Counted from the stretch's first letter, positions 28,893 to 41,160 are shown. The stretch is DNA of 64,000 nucleotides from Herminiimonas arsenicoxydans (GCA_000026125.1 CU207211.1:1798001-1862000), one strand, 5' to 3'. A program made the numbers and translations. The notes: a model not told the origin generated them from the letters alone.

Positions 28893-30383
28893 TTAAGGAA
28901 GCTTCGAAATCGCGACATGCTTGAGCAAATCAGCGACCGAAGTCTGCATAACATCTGTGAAAGGCGCCGGATACAGGCCCATTGCCAGTACGGCAATAGC
29001 AAGCAAACCAAGCATCAGGAATTCACGCTTGTTGATATCCTTCAGTTCCGCCACATGGTGATTGGCAACAGCGCCGAAAAGTACGCGCTTGGCCAGCCAC
29101 AGTGAATACGCAGCACCCAGAATCAATGCAGTGGCTGCCAGCAGGCCGATCCAGAAATTGTATTGGACCGCGCCCAGAATCACCATGAATTCGCCAACGA
29201 AGCCCGAGGTTGCCGGCAAACCGGCGTTACCCATCGAGAACAGCACGAAGAATGCAGCAAATTTAGGCATGGTGTTCACGACGCCGCCGTAGTCAGCGAT
29301 ATTACGAGTATGCATACGGTCGTACAACACACCGATACACAGGAACATCGCGCCCGACACAAAGCCGTGCGAAATCATTTGTGCGATACCGCCCTGCACT
29401 GCCATGTCGTTGAACATGAAGAAGCCCAGTGTGACGAAGCCCATGTGCGCAATCGAAGAATACGCCACCAGCTTTTTCATATCCTTTTGCACCAGCGCGA
29501 CCAGACCGATATAGATCACGGCGATCAGCGACAGCGTGATCATGAAGCCGGACAGGTAATGACTGGCATCCGGCGTGATCGGCAGCGAGAAACGCAGGAA
29601 GCCGTATGCGCCGAGTTTCAGCATGATCGCTGCCAGCACGACGGAACCGCCGGTTGGCGCTTCCACGTGGGCATCCGGCAACCATGTGTGCACCGGCCAC
29701 ATCGGTACCTTGACGGCAAACGCCATCAGGAATGCCAGGAAGATCAGGATCTGCGCATCCATAGGCAACGGCAATGTATGCCATGCCAGAATGTCGAAAC
29801 TGTGACCCGACTTGAAGTACAGGTACAGCAATGCGACCAGCATCAGCAGCGAGCCGAAGAAGGTGTACAGGAAGAACTTGATCGATGCATAGACGCGATT
29901 CGCACCGCCCCATACGCCGATGATGATGAACATCGGAATCAGTGTCGATTCAAAGAACACATAGAACAGCAAGCCGTCGAGTGCACAGAACACGCCGATC
30001 ATCAAACCGGACAGGATCAGGAACGCACCCATGTACTGGCCGACGCGCTTCTCGATTACTTCCCAGCCTGCGATCACGACGAAAATCGTGATGAAGGCAG
30101 TCAATACGACGAACCACATCGACAAACCATCGACGCCGAGCGAGTAGTTGATGTTGAAAATATCAATCCACTTGAATTTTTCAACGAACTGCATACCGTG
30201 CGCTGCATTATCGAACTTCTGTATCAGCGGCAAGGTCACCAGGAAACTGACGATGGCGCCGACCAGCGATACGCTGCGCGCAACGTTGGGATTGTCGTCA
30301 CGACCTAAAGCTATCACGACGATACCGAACGCGATTGGCAACCAGATCGCGAGACTTAACAGGGGAAATGTTGACTGCATCAT
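28893..30383 (-). CDS. nuoM: NADH-quinone oxidoreductase subunit M
   Basis: A 496-residue antiporter-like proton-channel subunit. It carries the conserved VFFESTLIPMFIIIGVWGG helix (Glu), AVKVPMWPVHTWLPDAHVEA (Lys, His) and KKLVAYSSIAHMGF motifs. It lies in the membrane arm between NuoL and NuoN. The spacing to nuoN is 43 bases and to nuoL 26 bases. Confidence 0.97.
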   Translation of the reverse strand: MMQSTFPLLSLAIWLPIAFGIVVIALGRDDNPNVARSVSLVGAIVSFLVTLPLIQKFDNAAHGMQFVEKFKWIDIFNINYSLGVDGLSMWFVVLTAFITIFVVIAGWEVIEKRVGQYMGAFLILSGLMIGVFCALDGLLFYVFFESTLIPMFIIIGVWGGANRVYASIKFFLYTFFGSLLMLVALLYLYFKSGHSFDILAWHTLPLPMDAQILIFLAFLMAFAVKVPMWPVHTWLPDAHVEAPTGGSVVLAAIMLKLGAYGFLRFSLPITPDASHYLSGFMITLSLIAVIYIGLVALVQKDMKKLVAYSSIAHMGFVTLGFFMFNDMAVQGGIAQMISHGFVSGAMFLCIGVLYDRMHTRNIADYGGVVNTMPKFAAFFVLFSMGNAGLPATSGFVGEFMVILGAVQYNFWIGLLAATALILGAAYSLWLAKRVLFGAVANHHVAELKDINKREFLMLGLLAIAVLAMGLYPAPFTDVMQTSVADLLKHVAISKLP

Positions 30384-30409
30384 GTTTTTATTTGCTCTAT
30401 TTCGCTAAC

Positions 30410-32473
30410 TTATTGGGCGAACGATGGGAACGGCAAGAAATAAATCAGGAAACCCAGCACGCCGAGAATCATGACGAATGCGTAGTGATAAATATAGCCG
30501 GTCTGCAGCGTACGAACGATGCCTGAGAACCATCCCACCAACTTCGCACTGCCGTTTACGATCAATCCATCGATCAGTGTCTTGTCGCCCACATTGGAAA
30601 AACCACCACCCAGTACACGTGCACCGCGGGCAATGACGACTTCATTGAATTTATCCATGTAGTACTTGTTGTCGAGCAGCGTGTACAAGGCATGGAAATT
30701 CTTGAAGAACCAGGCTGGAACGCGTGGATTGATCATGTAGCAGTAGTAAGCCGAGGCCACGCCAGCCAACGCCAGCCAGAACGGCGCCGTTTGCAGGCCA
30801 TGGATCGCCATTGCCATTGCACCATGGAACATTTCATTCAGTTCTGCCATGCCGCCATGCTTCGGATCGACAGTAATCACGCCTTTGAAGAAATCGCCGT
30901 GCAGCATAGGCTCGATCGCAAAGTAGCCGATCACAACCGATGGTATCGCCAGCAGAATCAGCGGCAGCGTCACCACCCAAGGCGACTCGTGCGGCTTTTG
31001 GCCGGGAGCCAGACCGTGATGTGCCGCATCGCCATGCTCGTCGTCAGCGTGAGCATGATCGTCATGTGCAGGATCATCATGTGCATGCGGCTTGCCGAAG
31101 CGTTCTTCACCGTGGAACACCAGGAAGTACATGCGGAAAGAATAGAATGCGGTCACGAAAACGCCGGCCAGCACTGCAAAGTTGGCAAAGCCTGCGCCTG
31201 CCAGATGCGTTGCATGTACGGCTTCGATGATGCTGTCTTTTGAGTAGAAGCCCGAGAACAATGGTGTACCGATCAATGCCAGCGAACCCAGCAAGGACGT
31301 GATCCACGTGATCTTCATGTACTTGCGCAGACCACCCATGTTGCGGATGTCCTGATCGTGATGCATGCCGATGATGACCGAGCCCGCAGCAAGGAACAGC
31401 AGCGCCTTGAAGAATGCATGCGTCATCAAGTGGAACACTGCTACCGAGTAAGCCGATGCACCGAGCGCCACGGTCATGTAACCGAGTTGCGACAGCGTCG
31501 AATAGGCGACCACGCGCTTGATGTCGTTTTGAATGATGCCGAGGAAGCCCATGAACAGCGCAGTAATCGAGCCGATGATCAGGATGAAGGACAAAGCGGT
31601 ATCCGACAACTCGAACAGCGGCGACATGCGTGCCACCATGAAGATACCTGCCGTCACCATGGTCGCCGCGTGAATCAGTGCAGAAATCGGGGTTGGGCCT
31701 TCCATCGAATCAGGCAGCCAGACGTGCAGCGGGAACTGAGCCGACTTGCCCATCGCGCCGATGAACAGGCAAATGCAGGCGACCGTCAGCAGCATCCAGT
31801 CGGTACCCGGCAGAGTCAGCAGCGCCAGCTCATCTTTCTTCGCAAAGACTTCAGCGTAGTCCATGGAGCCGGCATAAGCCAGCAACAAGCCAATGCCCAG
31901 GATGAAACCGAAATCGCCGATACGGTTAACCAGGAAGGCTTTCATGTTCGCCACGACTGCGGTCGGCTTGGTATACCAGAAACCAATCAGCAGGTAGGAC
32001 ACCAGACCCACAGCTTCCCAACCGAAGAACAGCTGCAGGAAGTTGTTGCTCATGACCAGCATCAGCATCGCAAACGTGAACAGGGAAATGTACGAGAAGA
32101 AGCGGTTATAGCCTTCATCCTCTTCCATGTAACCGATCGTGTAGATGTGCACCATCAGTGACACGAAGGTCACCACGCACATCATCATCGCGGTCAGACT
32201 GTCGATCAGAAAGCCGACTTCAAGTTTCAGTCCGGCGACCGTCATCCATGTATACAAACTGTCATTGAACGTAGCGCCGTCAAGAACCAGCGACATCGTG
32301 TGCAAGGACAGGATGAATGCGATCAACACGCCAAGTATCGTCACGGAATGCGACGCCTTGCGGCCGATTAAATTTCCAAAAAATTTGGTACCAAACAAAC
32401 CAGCAATCAATGATCCCGCAAGTGGTGCCAGCGGTACGATCAGAAGGAGGTGTGGGTTAAGTTGCCCCGCCAT
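30410..32473 (-). CDS. nuoL: NADH-quinone oxidoreductase subunit L
   Basis: A 687-residue distal proton-channel subunit with the antiporter core (FFGWEAVGLVSYLLIGFW; GKSAQFPLHVWLPDSMEGPT; DIKRVVAYSTLSQLGYM) and the long C-terminal lateral helix region expected of NuoL. A His/Asp-rich stretch (about residues 462-490, HAHDDPAHDDHAHADDEHGD) is inserted in a loop near the C-terminal third, a metal-binding-like composition not needed for the core mechanism. Confidence 0.97.
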   Translation of the reverse strand: MAGQLNPHLLLIVPLAPLAGSLIAGLFGTKFFGNLIGRKASHSVTILGVLIAFILSLHTMSLVLDGATFNDSLYTWMTVAGLKLEVGFLIDSLTAMMMCVVTFVSLMVHIYTIGYMEEDEGYNRFFSYISLFTFAMLMLVMSNNFLQLFFGWEAVGLVSYLLIGFWYTKPTAVVANMKAFLVNRIGDFGFILGIGLLLAYAGSMDYAEVFAKKDELALLTLPGTDWMLLTVACICLFIGAMGKSAQFPLHVWLPDSMEGPTPISALIHAATMVTAGIFMVARMSPLFELSDTALSFILIIGSITALFMGFLGIIQNDIKRVVAYSTLSQLGYMTVALGASAYSVAVFHLMTHAFFKALLFLAAGSVIIGMHHDQDIRNMGGLRKYMKITWITSLLGSLALIGTPLFSGFYSKDSIIEAVHATHLAGAGFANFAVLAGVFVTAFYSFRMYFLVFHGEERFGKPHAHDDPAHDDHAHADDEHGDAAHHGLAPGQKPHESPWVVTLPLILLAIPSVVIGYFAIEPMLHGDFFKGVITVDPKHGGMAELNEMFHGAMAMAIHGLQTAPFWLALAGVASAYYCYMINPRVPAWFFKNFHALYTLLDNKYYMDKFNEVVIARGARVLGGGFSNVGDKTLIDGLIVNGSAKLVGWFSGIVRTLQTGYIYHYAFVMILGVLGFLIYFLPFPSFAQ

Positions 32474-32504
32474 GATGATGAAACCTTATCGTTATTGTTC
32501 GGAA

Positions 32505-32813
32505 TTAGCCTTTGAGGCTGTCAAGATCTTCGACATTGATGGTATCCAGTGTACGGAACATGGAAACCAGAATGGCAAGACCGATTGCAGCTTCAGCGGC
32601 GGCTACCGTCAAAATGAAGAAAACAAAAACCTGGCCGGCGGCGTCACCCAGAAAATAGGAAAACGCGACGAAATTCATATTCACAGCCAGCAGCATCAAT
32701 TCGATTGCCATCAGCAGAATGATGATGTTTTTACGATTCAGAAAAATACCGACTATCGAGATCGCGAACAGGATCGCGCCGAGAATCAGGTAATGTACGA
32801 GCGATAACTCCAC
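32505..32813 (-). CDS. nuoK: NADH-quinone oxidoreductase subunit K
   Basis: A 102-residue subunit with three transmembrane helices. Conserved membrane Glu residues are seen in [11 protein letters not shown] and [10 protein letters not shown], which take part in proton translocation in the E-channel. Its length matches the family. It starts ten bases after the nuoJ stop. Confidence 0.97.
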   Translation of the reverse strand: MELSLVHYLILGAILFAISIVGIFLNRKNIIILLMAIELMLLAVNMNFVAFSYFLGDAAGQVFVFFILTVAAAEAAIGLAILVSMFRTLDTINVEDLDSLKG

Positions 32814-32823
32814 AACACTCCCC

Positions 32824-33465
32824 TTATTTTTGTTCTGCTGCAGGAGCAGCTGATTGATCGCCGTTGGCGCGTGTGGACTCAGCTTTCATCTTCACGACAC
32901 GCAGACGATCGCCTGACTTGACCTTGACTGCATCGCCAGGCGCAAAATACTTGGTGTCCTTGCGTTTGCGCATCGTCAATGCCACAGCAGCCACCATCGC
33001 CAGCAGCAACAGCAATGCGGCCAGCTCGAATGCATACAGATACTGGGTATAAATCAGCTTGCCCAGCTCTTTCGTGTTGCCGATCATGGCCGCTGCTTCC
33101 GGCACGTGCGTATGTGCCTTCCAGAAACCGCGGAACAGAACGGCAGCCATTTCCAGCACAATCACGACACCGATGGTCGCTGCCAGCGGCAGATAACCCC
33201 AGAAGCCTTCACGCACATTGCTGAGCTTGATGTCGACCATCATGACGACGAACAGGAACAGCACCATCACTGCGCCGACATACACCAGCACCAGAACGAT
33301 GGAGAGGAACTCGGCCTTGAGCAACATCCACAATGCAGCTGCCGTACAAAACGACAGGACGAGGAACAATGCCGCATGAACCGGATTGGAATCGGTGATG
33401 ACGCGTATGGCAGCGAAGACCAGAATCGCCGAGAACACGTAAAACAAGACTGTTGTAAATTCCAT
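32824..33465 (-). CDS. nuoJ: NADH-quinone oxidoreductase subunit J
   Basis: A 213-residue membrane subunit with about five helices. The [16 protein letters not shown] helix (conserved Tyr and pi-bulge region) is present. The start at 33465 ([12 protein letters not shown]) fits the family better than the open ATG at 33486. The C-terminal 45 residues are polar and basic then Ala-rich, an extension beyond the enterobacterial length. Confidence 0.95.
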   Translation of the reverse strand: MEFTTVLFYVFSAILVFAAIRVITDSNPVHAALFLVLSFCTAAALWMLLKAEFLSIVLVLVYVGAVMVLFLFVVMMVDIKLSNVREGFWGYLPLAATIGVVIVLEMAAVLFRGFWKAHTHVPEAAAMIGNTKELGKLIYTQYLYAFELAALLLLLAMVAAVALTMRKRKDTKYFAPGDAVKVKSGDRLRVVKMKAESTRANGDQSAAPAAEQK

Positions 33466-33520
33466 AATCAACCAAAAAGTCAGCAAAAAGTCAGCGTAAT
33501 ACGGCTGCTAATACTATTAA

Positions 33521-34009
33521 TCAACGATAGGCCGCGTCGGCGGTGCGTGCAGCTGCAATTTCGGTTTCGTAGCGATCACCTACTGCCAGCAGCATTTCCT
33601 TGGTGTAGTACAGATCACCGCGTTTCTCGCCGTGGTATTCGAAAATATGTGTTTCCACAATCGAATCGACCGGGCAGGATTCTTCGCAGAAGCCGCAAAA
33701 AATACATTTGGTCAAATCGATGTCGTAACGTGTGGTGCGGCGGCTGCCGTCGTCACGCTGTTCCGATTCGATCGTGATCGCCATTGCAGGACACACTGCT
33801 TCACACAGTTTGCAGGCGATACAGCGCTCTTCACCGTTCGGATAACGACGTAGCGCATGCAAACCACGAAAACGCGGCGACTGCGGTGTCTTTTCTTCCG
33901 GGAACTGCACGGTAATCTTGCGCGAGAACATATAGCGTCCGGTCAGGGCCATGCCCTTGAGCATCTCGCGCAACATCAAACTACCGAAAAAATCCTTGAT
34001 TGCTTCCAT
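33521..34009 (-). CDS. nuoI: NADH-quinone oxidoreductase subunit I
   Basis: A 162-residue 8Fe ferredoxin-like subunit that carries clusters N6a and N6b of the peripheral arm. Two CxxCxxCxxxCP motifs are complete: C63-C66-C69-C73 ([12 protein letters not shown]) and C102-C105-C108-C112 ([12 protein letters not shown]). An amphipathic N-terminal helix anchors it to the membrane arm. Confidence 0.97.
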   Translation of the reverse strand: MEAIKDFFGSLMLREMLKGMALTGRYMFSRKITVQFPEEKTPQSPRFRGLHALRRYPNGEERCIACKLCEAVCPAMAITIESEQRDDGSRRTTRYDIDLTKCIFCGFCEESCPVDSIVETHIFEYHGEKRGDLYYTKEMLLAVGDRYETEIAAARTADAAYR

Positions 34010-34041
34010 TTTGGCTTCCCTTTTTGCTCAGCCTTGCTGCA

Positions 34042-35115
34042 TTAATGCCAGATATTCCACGGGGTTTTCATCCAGATCGCAACGATCAACAGATAAACCA
34101 AAGTCAATGGAATGAATACTTTCCAACCCAGGCGCATGATTTGATCGTAGCGATAGCGTGGGAACGATGCACGGAACCAGATAAACAGGGTCACGACGAA
34201 CAGCGTCTTGATACCCAGCCAGATCCAGCCTGGAATCCAGGTGAATGGCATCGCATCAATCGGTGACGACCAGCCGCCCAGGAACATCAGCGTTGCCATC
34301 ATCGAAATCAGAATCATGTTGGCGTATTCGGCCAGGAAGAACATCGCAAACGACATGCCTGAATACTCAACCATGTGGCCCGCAACGATCTCGGACTCGC
34401 CTTCTACCACGTCAAATGGATGACGATTCAACTCAGCCGTGCCGGAGATGATGTAGATGACAAACATCGGCAACAACGGCAACCAGTTCCATGACAGGAA
34501 GGTCAGACCCATGTCAGCGAAACGGCCGGATGTCTGCAGCATGACAATTTCAGACAGATTCAGGCTGCCCGATACCATCAGCACAATCACCAGCACGAAA
34601 CCCATTGCGATTTCATACGAAATCATTTGTGCCGAAGCGCGCATCGCACCGAGGAACGCATATTTAGAGTTGGATGCCCAGCCTGCCACGATCACGCCGT
34701 AGACTTCCAGCGAGGTAATCGCCATCACGAACAGCAAGCCTGCATTGACGTTTGCCAAAGCCGCTTCCGGTCCGAATGGAATCACCGCCCATGCAGCCAG
34801 CGCCGGCATGATGGTCATGATCGGTGCGATGACAAACAAAGCCTTGCTCGACTTTGCTGGAACGACGATTTCTTTCAGCAGCAACTTCAAGGCATCGGCG
34901 ATCGGTTGCAGCAAACCTGCAGGACCAGTTCGGTTGGGGCCATGACGCACGTGCATCCAGCCGATGACCTTACGTTCCCACAGCGTCAGATAGGCAACGC
35001 AGCCCATCAACGGCAAAACAACTGCAACGATTTTTACCAGAGTCCACACCAGCAACCAGTAATCGCCGAGAAAGGAATGACCCGCTGCGTGAACGGATGC
35101 CAACAATTGATCCAT
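34042..35115 (-). CDS. nuoH: NADH-quinone oxidoreductase subunit H
   Basis: A 357-residue subunit with about eight helices that forms part of the quinone chamber. [21 protein letters not shown], the E-rich loop [19 protein letters not shown] and the [18 protein letters not shown] segment are all conserved. Its ATG overlaps the nuoG stop by one base (TAATG). Confidence 0.97.
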   Translation of the reverse strand: MDQLLASVHAAGHSFLGDYWLLVWTLVKIVAVVLPLMGCVAYLTLWERKVIGWMHVRHGPNRTGPAGLLQPIADALKLLLKEIVVPAKSSKALFVIAPIMTIMPALAAWAVIPFGPEAALANVNAGLLFVMAITSLEVYGVIVAGWASNSKYAFLGAMRASAQMISYEIAMGFVLVIVLMVSGSLNLSEIVMLQTSGRFADMGLTFLSWNWLPLLPMFVIYIISGTAELNRHPFDVVEGESEIVAGHMVEYSGMSFAMFFLAEYANMILISMMATLMFLGGWSSPIDAMPFTWIPGWIWLGIKTLFVVTLFIWFRASFPRYRYDQIMRLGWKVFIPLTLVYLLIVAIWMKTPWNIWH

Positions 35116-37448
35116 TACGCTTTCTCCACGCTGATAGAACCAAACATCGCGCCTAAGCTAGCTGTCTCTTGACGACCAGCAGCAACGCGCACCACATTCG
35201 CCGGTAATCCGGAAGCAATCGCTGCGATCAGCATCGCACTTCCTTCGCCTTGCGTTACCTTTACCTGATCGCCAGCACCAACACCCAGCTTGGCCGCCAA
35301 CTCGGACGACAACCATGCCTGCGGCACAGCCGCATCGCTGGTTTCCTGCAGTGCCGGCGCACGACGCACGATCGCATCGGTTGCATAAATCGATACATCG
35401 GCCGCACGTTCCAGCGACGATGCCGTTGCCGCCGTGGCAGCTTGCGGCGCCGTCTTGCCGAAGTTGTTCAGATGCGCCGTCAGGTTTGCATCTGCCGGTG
35501 CATTCACACCGAGAATTTCGTTGCGAATTGCTTCCGAGGTTTCATACTCGAAACCTTGCAGGCCGGTCAGATTGCCCAATACGCGCAATACCTTCCAGGC
35601 CGGGCGCGTATCGCCCAGTGGCTTGACGGTGCCGTTGAAACTTTGTGCACGTCCTTCGCAGTTGACAAAAGTGCCGGAAGTTTCCGAGAACGGTGCGATC
35701 GGCAGCAATACATCGGCGAAGTCTGCGCTGTGTTTGAATGGCGACATGACGACGACCATTTCAGCCTGTTCCAACGCGCGACGCGCAACTTGCGGGTTAA
35801 AGGTATCCAGTTCAGGCTCTGCGTTCAACAGCAAAAATGCCTTGCGCGGCTGAGCGAAAATCTGCGCCGCAGAAACACTGTTGGCACCTGCCACATAGCC
35901 GCCAACGCTGTTTGCTGCTTCCGTCAGGAAGCCGAATTTTGCTTCGGTATTTTGCGCGATCCATTGCGCCGCCGCGTGCAGTTGCGCTGCTTGCGGATGT
36001 TGCAATACAGCGTTCCCAAGCAAGACCGCTTTCGGTTCGCCGGACAACAGACTGGCCGCAATTTGCTTGGCTTCCGCCGAAGCTTGAATGTTTTCAAAGC
36101 CTGCTGGCGCAGTCATGCCTTTAGCTTGCGCAACCGCTGCCACGACTTCAGACAACGCTGCCAGCCAATCGGATGGCGCCTTGATCATCTTGTTTGCAAC
36201 CGGCATCAGCAGATCGTCATCCGTCGCATGCAGAATGCTGACGTTGGCGCCTTGCTTGACTGCCTGACGCAAACGCGCTGCCAGCAAAGGATGGTCTTTA
36301 CGCAGGAAGGAGCCAATGACGAATGCACGTTTCAAGCCTGCAAATTCATTGATCGACATACCCAGCCATGGCGTAATCGACGCATCCGGCAAAGCATCGG
36401 CCTGACGCAAGCGGAAATCAACATTATTGGAACCCATGCCGCGCACGAGCTTACCCAGCAAGGACAATTCTTCCAGCGTCGAATCCGGCGTGGCGAGAGC
36501 GGCAATCGCCTCGGCGCCGTGTTCGTGCTTGATGTTGCGCAAACCATGCGCAACATATTCCAATGCGGTCTGCCAGTCGGTTTCCTGCCATTTGCCGTCT
36601 TGCTTGATCATCGGGCTGGTCAGACGCTCTTCGCTATTCAAACCTTCATAGGAGAAACGATCCTTGTCCGAAATCCAGCATTCGTTGACGTCGTCGTTTT
36701 CCAGCGGCAATACGCGCATGACTTTACCGGCTTTCACTTGCACGACCAGGTTTGCACCCAGGCCGTCATGTGGACTCACCGATTTGCGACGCGACAACTC
36801 CCAGGTACGAGCGCTGTAACGGAACGGCTTCGATGTCAGTGCGCCAACCGGGCACAGATCGATCATGTTGCCGGACAGTTCGGAGTCGACCGTCTTGCCG
36901 ACAAAGGAAGTGATCTCTGCGTGTTCGCCGCGACCCAGCATGCCGAATTCCATCACACCGGCAACTTCCTGGCCGAAACGGACGCAACGCGTGCAGTGAA
37001 TGCAGCGGCTCATCTCTTGCATCGAAATCAGCGGGCCGACGTCTTTCGGTACGACCACGCGCTTTTCTTCTGCGTAACGCGAAGTTGATTCGCCGTAGCC
37101 GACCGCCAGATCCTGCAATTGGCATTCGCCGCCCTGATCGCAGATCGGGCAATCAAGCGGATGATTAATCAACAGGAATTCCATCACGCCTTTTTGCGCC
37201 TGCACTGCCTTCTCGCTATGCGAGCGCACGATCATGCCGGGTGTGACCGGGGTCGCACAAGCCGGCAATGGCTTCGGTGCTTTTTCAACCTCGACCAGAC
37301 ACATGCGGCAGTTCGCCGCGATGGATAATTTTTTGTGGTAACAGAAGTGCGGAATGTAGGTGCCGATTTTATTGGCAGCGTCCATCACCATGCTACCGGC
37401 TTCCACTTCGACTTTTTTACCGTCTATTTCGATTTCAACCATGGCCAT
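35115..37448 (-). CDS. nuoG: NADH-quinone oxidoreductase subunit G
   Basis: A 777-residue subunit that carries N1b, N4 and N5 in the peripheral arm. Ligands are visible for the 2Fe-2S cluster (C36, C47, C50, C64), for N5 (H96, C100, C103, C109) and for N4 (C149, C152, C155, C199). The extra cysteine motif of cluster N7, present in E. coli, is absent. A molybdopterin-oxidoreductase-like domain without cofactor follows. It overlaps nuoH by one base. Confidence 0.97.
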   Translation of the reverse strand: MAMVEIEIDGKKVEVEAGSMVMDAANKIGTYIPHFCYHKKLSIAANCRMCLVEVEKAPKPLPACATPVTPGMIVRSHSEKAVQAQKGVMEFLLINHPLDCPICDQGGECQLQDLAVGYGESTSRYAEEKRVVVPKDVGPLISMQEMSRCIHCTRCVRFGQEVAGVMEFGMLGRGEHAEITSFVGKTVDSELSGNMIDLCPVGALTSKPFRYSARTWELSRRKSVSPHDGLGANLVVQVKAGKVMRVLPLENDDVNECWISDKDRFSYEGLNSEERLTSPMIKQDGKWQETDWQTALEYVAHGLRNIKHEHGAEAIAALATPDSTLEELSLLGKLVRGMGSNNVDFRLRQADALPDASITPWLGMSINEFAGLKRAFVIGSFLRKDHPLLAARLRQAVKQGANVSILHATDDDLLMPVANKMIKAPSDWLAALSEVVAAVAQAKGMTAPAGFENIQASAEAKQIAASLLSGEPKAVLLGNAVLQHPQAAQLHAAAQWIAQNTEAKFGFLTEAANSVGGYVAGANSVSAAQIFAQPRKAFLLLNAEPELDTFNPQVARRALEQAEMVVVMSPFKHSADFADVLLPIAPFSETSGTFVNCEGRAQSFNGTVKPLGDTRPAWKVLRVLGNLTGLQGFEYETSEAIRNEILGVNAPADANLTAHLNNFGKTAPQAATAATASSLERAADVSIYATDAIVRRAPALQETSDAAVPQAWLSSELAAKLGVGAGDQVKVTQGEGSAMLIAAIASGLPANVVRVAAGRQETASLGAMFGSISVEKA

Positions 37449-37493
37449 ACTTTTTTGCCTTAGTGTTCTCAGTTACGTATTCAGCAAGCTGAC

Positions 37494-38789
37494 TTAAACG
37501 TACGCGGGTACCAAGCAATGCTTATGCTCGATGTGATATTCAAATTCTTCGCGGAAATTCAGAATCATCGCGCGTACCGGCATCGCAGCTGCATCGCCCA
37601 GCGCGCAGATCGTGCGGCCCTGGATATTGTCAGCAATCGAATTCAGCATATCGAGATCTTCCGCCCGGCCCTGCCCGTTTTCGATACGGTGCACCATGCG
37701 ATACAACCAACCGGTACCTTCACGGCACGGCGTGCACTGACCGCATGACTCTTCAAAATAGAAGTAGGACAGTCGCAGTAACGACTTGACCATGCAACGT
37801 GTTTCATCCATCACGATGACGGCGCCAGAACCCAGCATGGAGCCGGCCTTGGCGACCGAATCGTAATCCATATCCGTAGCCATCATGAGATCGCCCTTGA
37901 CGACCGGCACTGACGAACCGCCAGGAATGACTGCCTTGAGCTTTTTGCCGCCGCGCACACCACCCGCAAGCTTCAGCAATTCGGCAAATGGGGTGCCGAG
38001 CGGAATTTCGTAATTACCCGGATTCTCAACATCGCCGGACACCGAAAAAATTTTGGTGCCACCGTTGTTTGGCTTGCCCATTGCAGCATAAGCGTCAGCG
38101 CCCACCTGGAAAATGAAAGGCACCGCAGCAAAAGTCTCGGTATTGTTGATCGTGGTCGGCTTGCCGTACAGGCCGTAGCTGGCAGGGAAAGGCGGCTTGA
38201 AGCGCGGCTGACCCTTTTTACCTTCGATCGACTCCAACAATGCGGTTTCTTCGCCGCAGATGTACGCGCCATAACCATGGAATGCGTGCAACTGAAAGCT
38301 GTATGCCGAACCCAGAATACGATCGCCGAGGAAACCTGCTGCGCGGGCCTGCTCCAGCGCCTCTTCAAAACGTGCGTATTCGGCAAAAATTTCGCCATGA
38401 ATATAGTTGTAGCCGACGCTGACACCCATCGCATAAGCAGCGATTGCCATGCCTTCAATCACTGCATGCGGGTTGTAGCGCAGGATATCGCGATCCTTGA
38501 AAGTACCTGGCTCGCCCTCATCAGAATTACAAACCAGATATTTCTGGCCTTCGTAATTCTTCGGCATGAAGCTCCACTTCAATCCGCTGGGGAAACCGGC
38601 GCCGCCACGACCGCGCAGTGTCGATGCCTTGATTTCAGCAATGACCTGGTCAGACGTCATGCCTTCGCTCAGGATACGCTTCAGCGATGCGTAACCTCCA
38701 CGCTTGACATATTCTTCTAGACCCCAGTTATCACCGGTGAGGCCGGCCAGAATCAATGGCTTGATATGACGATTATGCAGACTGGTCAT
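37494..38789 (-). CDS. nuoF: NADH-quinone oxidoreductase subunit F
   Basis: A 431-residue NADH- and FMN-binding subunit. The FMN/NADH loop [18 protein letters not shown] and [11 protein letters not shown] are intact. Cluster N3 ligands are C349, C352 and C355 ([12 protein letters not shown]) plus C395. It accepts hydride from NADH and starts the electron chain. Its start overlaps the nuoE stop by four bases. Confidence 0.97.
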   Translation of the reverse strand: MTSLHNRHIKPLILAGLTGDNWGLEEYVKRGGYASLKRILSEGMTSDQVIAEIKASTLRGRGGAGFPSGLKWSFMPKNYEGQKYLVCNSDEGEPGTFKDRDILRYNPHAVIEGMAIAAYAMGVSVGYNYIHGEIFAEYARFEEALEQARAAGFLGDRILGSAYSFQLHAFHGYGAYICGEETALLESIEGKKGQPRFKPPFPASYGLYGKPTTINNTETFAAVPFIFQVGADAYAAMGKPNNGGTKIFSVSGDVENPGNYEIPLGTPFAELLKLAGGVRGGKKLKAVIPGGSSVPVVKGDLMMATDMDYDSVAKAGSMLGSGAVIVMDETRCMVKSLLRLSYFYFEESCGQCTPCREGTGWLYRMVHRIENGQGRAEDLDMLNSIADNIQGRTICALGDAAAMPVRAMILNFREEFEYHIEHKHCLVPAYV

Positions 38790-39265
38790 TTTTTCAATTC
38801 CTCTACCAGCGCATCGATCTTGTCATCCGACATGAAGCTGCACATGCGTTTGTTATTCACGATCATCACAGGTGCATCGCCGCAGGCGCCCATGCACTCC
38901 CCTTCAATCAGGGTGAACTGGCCGTCTGCCGTTGTTTCACGATAGTCGATGCCGAGTTTATGTTTCAAATAGTGTGCTGCTCTCTCGCCACCGGACAACA
39001 GGCAAGGCAAGTTGGTGCACACTGAAATCTTGTGCTTGCCGACCGGCTTGGTGTCGTACATATTGTAGAAAGTCGCCACTTCCTGCACCGCGATCGCCGG
39101 CATGCCGAGGTAGTCGGCAACTTCCTGCATCACCTCCGGTGGCAACCAGCCGGTTTCATCCTGCGCAATGGCGAGTGCCGCCATAACGGCAGACTGCTTT
39201 TGATCCGCAGGGAATTTGGCGATCTCGCGATCGATTTTTTTATACGCTTGCTCTGATAACAGCAT
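38786..39265 (-). CDS. nuoE: NADH-quinone oxidoreductase subunit E
   Basis: A 159-residue thioredoxin-like subunit holding 2Fe-2S cluster N1a. The four ligands C83, C88, C124 and C128 are present (SVCTNLPC and [11 protein letters not shown]). It pairs with NuoF in the NADH-dehydrogenase module and is translationally coupled to it (ATGA overlap). Confidence 0.97.
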   Translation of the reverse strand: MLLSEQAYKKIDREIAKFPADQKQSAVMAALAIAQDETGWLPPEVMQEVADYLGMPAIAVQEVATFYNMYDTKPVGKHKISVCTNLPCLLSGGERAAHYLKHKLGIDYRETTADGQFTLIEGECMGACGDAPVMIVNNKRMCSFMSDDKIDALVEELKK

Positions 39266-39292
39266 GTCTATGCCTCAAATATTGAGCCGCGA

Positions 39293-40546
39293 TTAGCGGT
39301 CAATCTCACCAAACACAATATCTTGCGTGCCGATGATGGTTACTGCATCGGCAATCATGTGACCCTTGGCCATTTCATCCAGACCCTGCAGATGCGGGAA
39401 ACCTGGCGCACGAATCTTCATCCGATACGGTTTATTCGCGCCATCCGAAATCAGATAAACACCGAACTCGCCTTTTGGATGTTCCACTGCGGCATATGCC
39501 TCACCCACCGGTACGTGGAAGCCCTCGGTAAACAGTTTGAAGTGATGGATCAAATCTTCCATGTTCGACTTCATGTCTACACGTGATGGCGGCGCAACCT
39601 TGTGGTTGTCCGTCATGACAGAACCGGGATTGTTGCGCAGCCACTCAACGCATTGCTTGATGATGCGATTCGATTGACGCATCTCTTCAACGCGCACCAG
39701 ATAACGATCGTAGCAATCGCCGTTGGTACCGACTGGAATATCGAAATCCAGCAAGTCGTACACTTCGTACGGCTGCTTTTTACGCAGATCCCATTCAATG
39801 CCCGAACCGCGCAACATAGGTCCGGTAAAGCCCATTGCCATGGCGCGCTCCGGCGACACCACGCCAACGCCAACCAGACGCTGTTTCCAGATACGGTTAT
39901 CAGTCAGCAGGGTTTCGTACTCATCGACGTAAGTCGGAAAACGATTGGTAAAGTCTTCAATGAAATCGAGCAGGGAACCCTGGCGGTTCTCATTCAATTT
40001 ATTGATTGCTTTGGCGTTACGAATAATCGATGCCTTGTGTTGCGGCATCGCATCCGGCAAATCACGATAAACACCGCCCGGACGATAGTAGGCAGCGTGC
40101 ATACGCGCGCCGGAAACCGCTTCGTAACAGTCCATCAAATCTTCACGCTCACGGAATGCGTACAGGAACACGCCCATCGCGCCAACGTCCAGCGCATGTG
40201 CGCCCAGCCACATCAGGTGATTCAGGATACGTGTAATTTCATCGAACATGACGCGGATGTACTGTGCACGCAAAGGCACTTCAAGATTGAGCATTTTCTC
40301 AATCGACATCACATACGCATGCTCATTACACATCATCGACACATAGTCGAGGCGATCCATGTACGGCACCGATTGCAGATAGGTCTTTTGTTCGGCGAGC
40401 TTCTCGGTCGCGCGATGCAACAAACCAATATGCGGATCGGCACGTTGAATTACTTCGCCATCCAGCTCCAGAACCAGGCGCAACACACCGTGCGCAGCAG
40501 GATGCTGAGGACCGAAGTTAAGGGTGTAGTTCTTGATCTCAGCCAT
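39293..40546 (-). CDS. nuoD: NADH-quinone oxidoreductase subunit D
   Basis: A 417-residue 49-kDa-type subunit that forms the quinone-binding site with Nuo[14 protein letters not shown] near the N-terminus holds the quinone-loop His, and the end [14 protein letters not shown]...DIVFGEIDR is conserved. It is separate from NuoC here, not fused as in E. coli. Its ATG overlaps the nuoC stop by one base. Confidence 0.97.
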   Translation of the reverse strand: MAEIKNYTLNFGPQHPAAHGVLRLVLELDGEVIQRADPHIGLLHRATEKLAEQKTYLQSVPYMDRLDYVSMMCNEHAYVMSIEKMLNLEVPLRAQYIRVMFDEITRILNHLMWLGAHALDVGAMGVFLYAFREREDLMDCYEAVSGARMHAAYYRPGGVYRDLPDAMPQHKASIIRNAKAINKLNENRQGSLLDFIEDFTNRFPTYVDEYETLLTDNRIWKQRLVGVGVVSPERAMAMGFTGPMLRGSGIEWDLRKKQPYEVYDLLDFDIPVGTNGDCYDRYLVRVEEMRQSNRIIKQCVEWLRNNPGSVMTDNHKVAPPSRVDMKSNMEDLIHHFKLFTEGFHVPVGEAYAAVEHPKGEFGVYLISDGANKPYRMKIRAPGFPHLQGLDEMAKGHMIADAVTIIGTQDIVFGEIDR

Positions 40547-41142
40547 TATTTCATCCCGTATTGTTCTTCACGGATCACACGCGGCACGTTTTCGCGCGGA
40601 TCGATCGTGACGGGTTGGTAAATTACGCGTTTTTGCTCAGGGTCGTAACGCATTTCAACGTAACCGGAGACTGGGAAATCCTTGCGGAACGGATGACCGA
40701 TAAAACCATAGTCGGTCAAAATGCGACGCAAATCGTTGTGGCCTTCAAACAGGATGCCGAAAAAGTCGAAAGCCTCACGTTCGTACCAGTTGGCAGCCGG
40801 CCAGATTTCCGTCATAGACGCCACCACCGGCATCTCATCGTCCGAAGCGAACACGCGCACACGCACACGCCAGTTATGCGTAATCGACAGCAGATGCGAC
40901 ACCACAGCAAAACGCTGTCCATCCCAGGCGCCATCGCCATAAGTCGAGTAATCAACACCACACAAATCAATCAATTCTTCGAAGCGCAAATCGGCATGAT
41001 CACGCAGCACGCGCATGGCGGATGCATAATCTCTCGAATTTACTACGATGGTGATTTCACCCAACGCAAGCGTCAGACTTTGGAGTTGATCGCCGAGTGC
41101 ATTGCGCAGGGCCGATTCCAGGAGTTCAAGTTTGATCGTCAT
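40546..41142 (-). CDS. nuoC: NADH-quinone oxidoreductase subunit C
   Basis: A 198-residue 30-kDa-type subunit. The signature [17 protein letters not shown] followed by [20 protein letters not shown] identifies it. It joins the hydrophilic connecting module with NuoD. It starts 18 bases after the nuoB stop. Confidence 0.97.
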   Translation of the reverse strand: MTIKLELLESALRNALGDQLQSLTLALGEITIVVNSRDYASAMRVLRDHADLRFEELIDLCGVDYSTYGDGAWDGQRFAVVSHLLSITHNWRVRVRVFASDDEMPVVASMTEIWPAANWYEREAFDFFGILFEGHNDLRRILTDYGFIGHPFRKDFPVSGYVEMRYDPEQKRVIYQPVTIDPRENVPRVIREEQYGMK

Positions 41143-41160
41143 AATTAACTAGGCAGCCTC

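Noticed and set aside
29163..30308. 381-codon plus-strand frame opposite nuoM
   Set aside because: Extremely His/Gln/Asp-rich antisense translation of a hydrophobic membrane gene, as expected for a shadow frame.
35250..37088. 612-codon plus-strand frame opposite nuoG
   Set aside because: It is the antisense shadow of a certain gene (nuoG with all Fe-S ligands), and its product is Arg/Cys/Gln-rich with no family resemblance.
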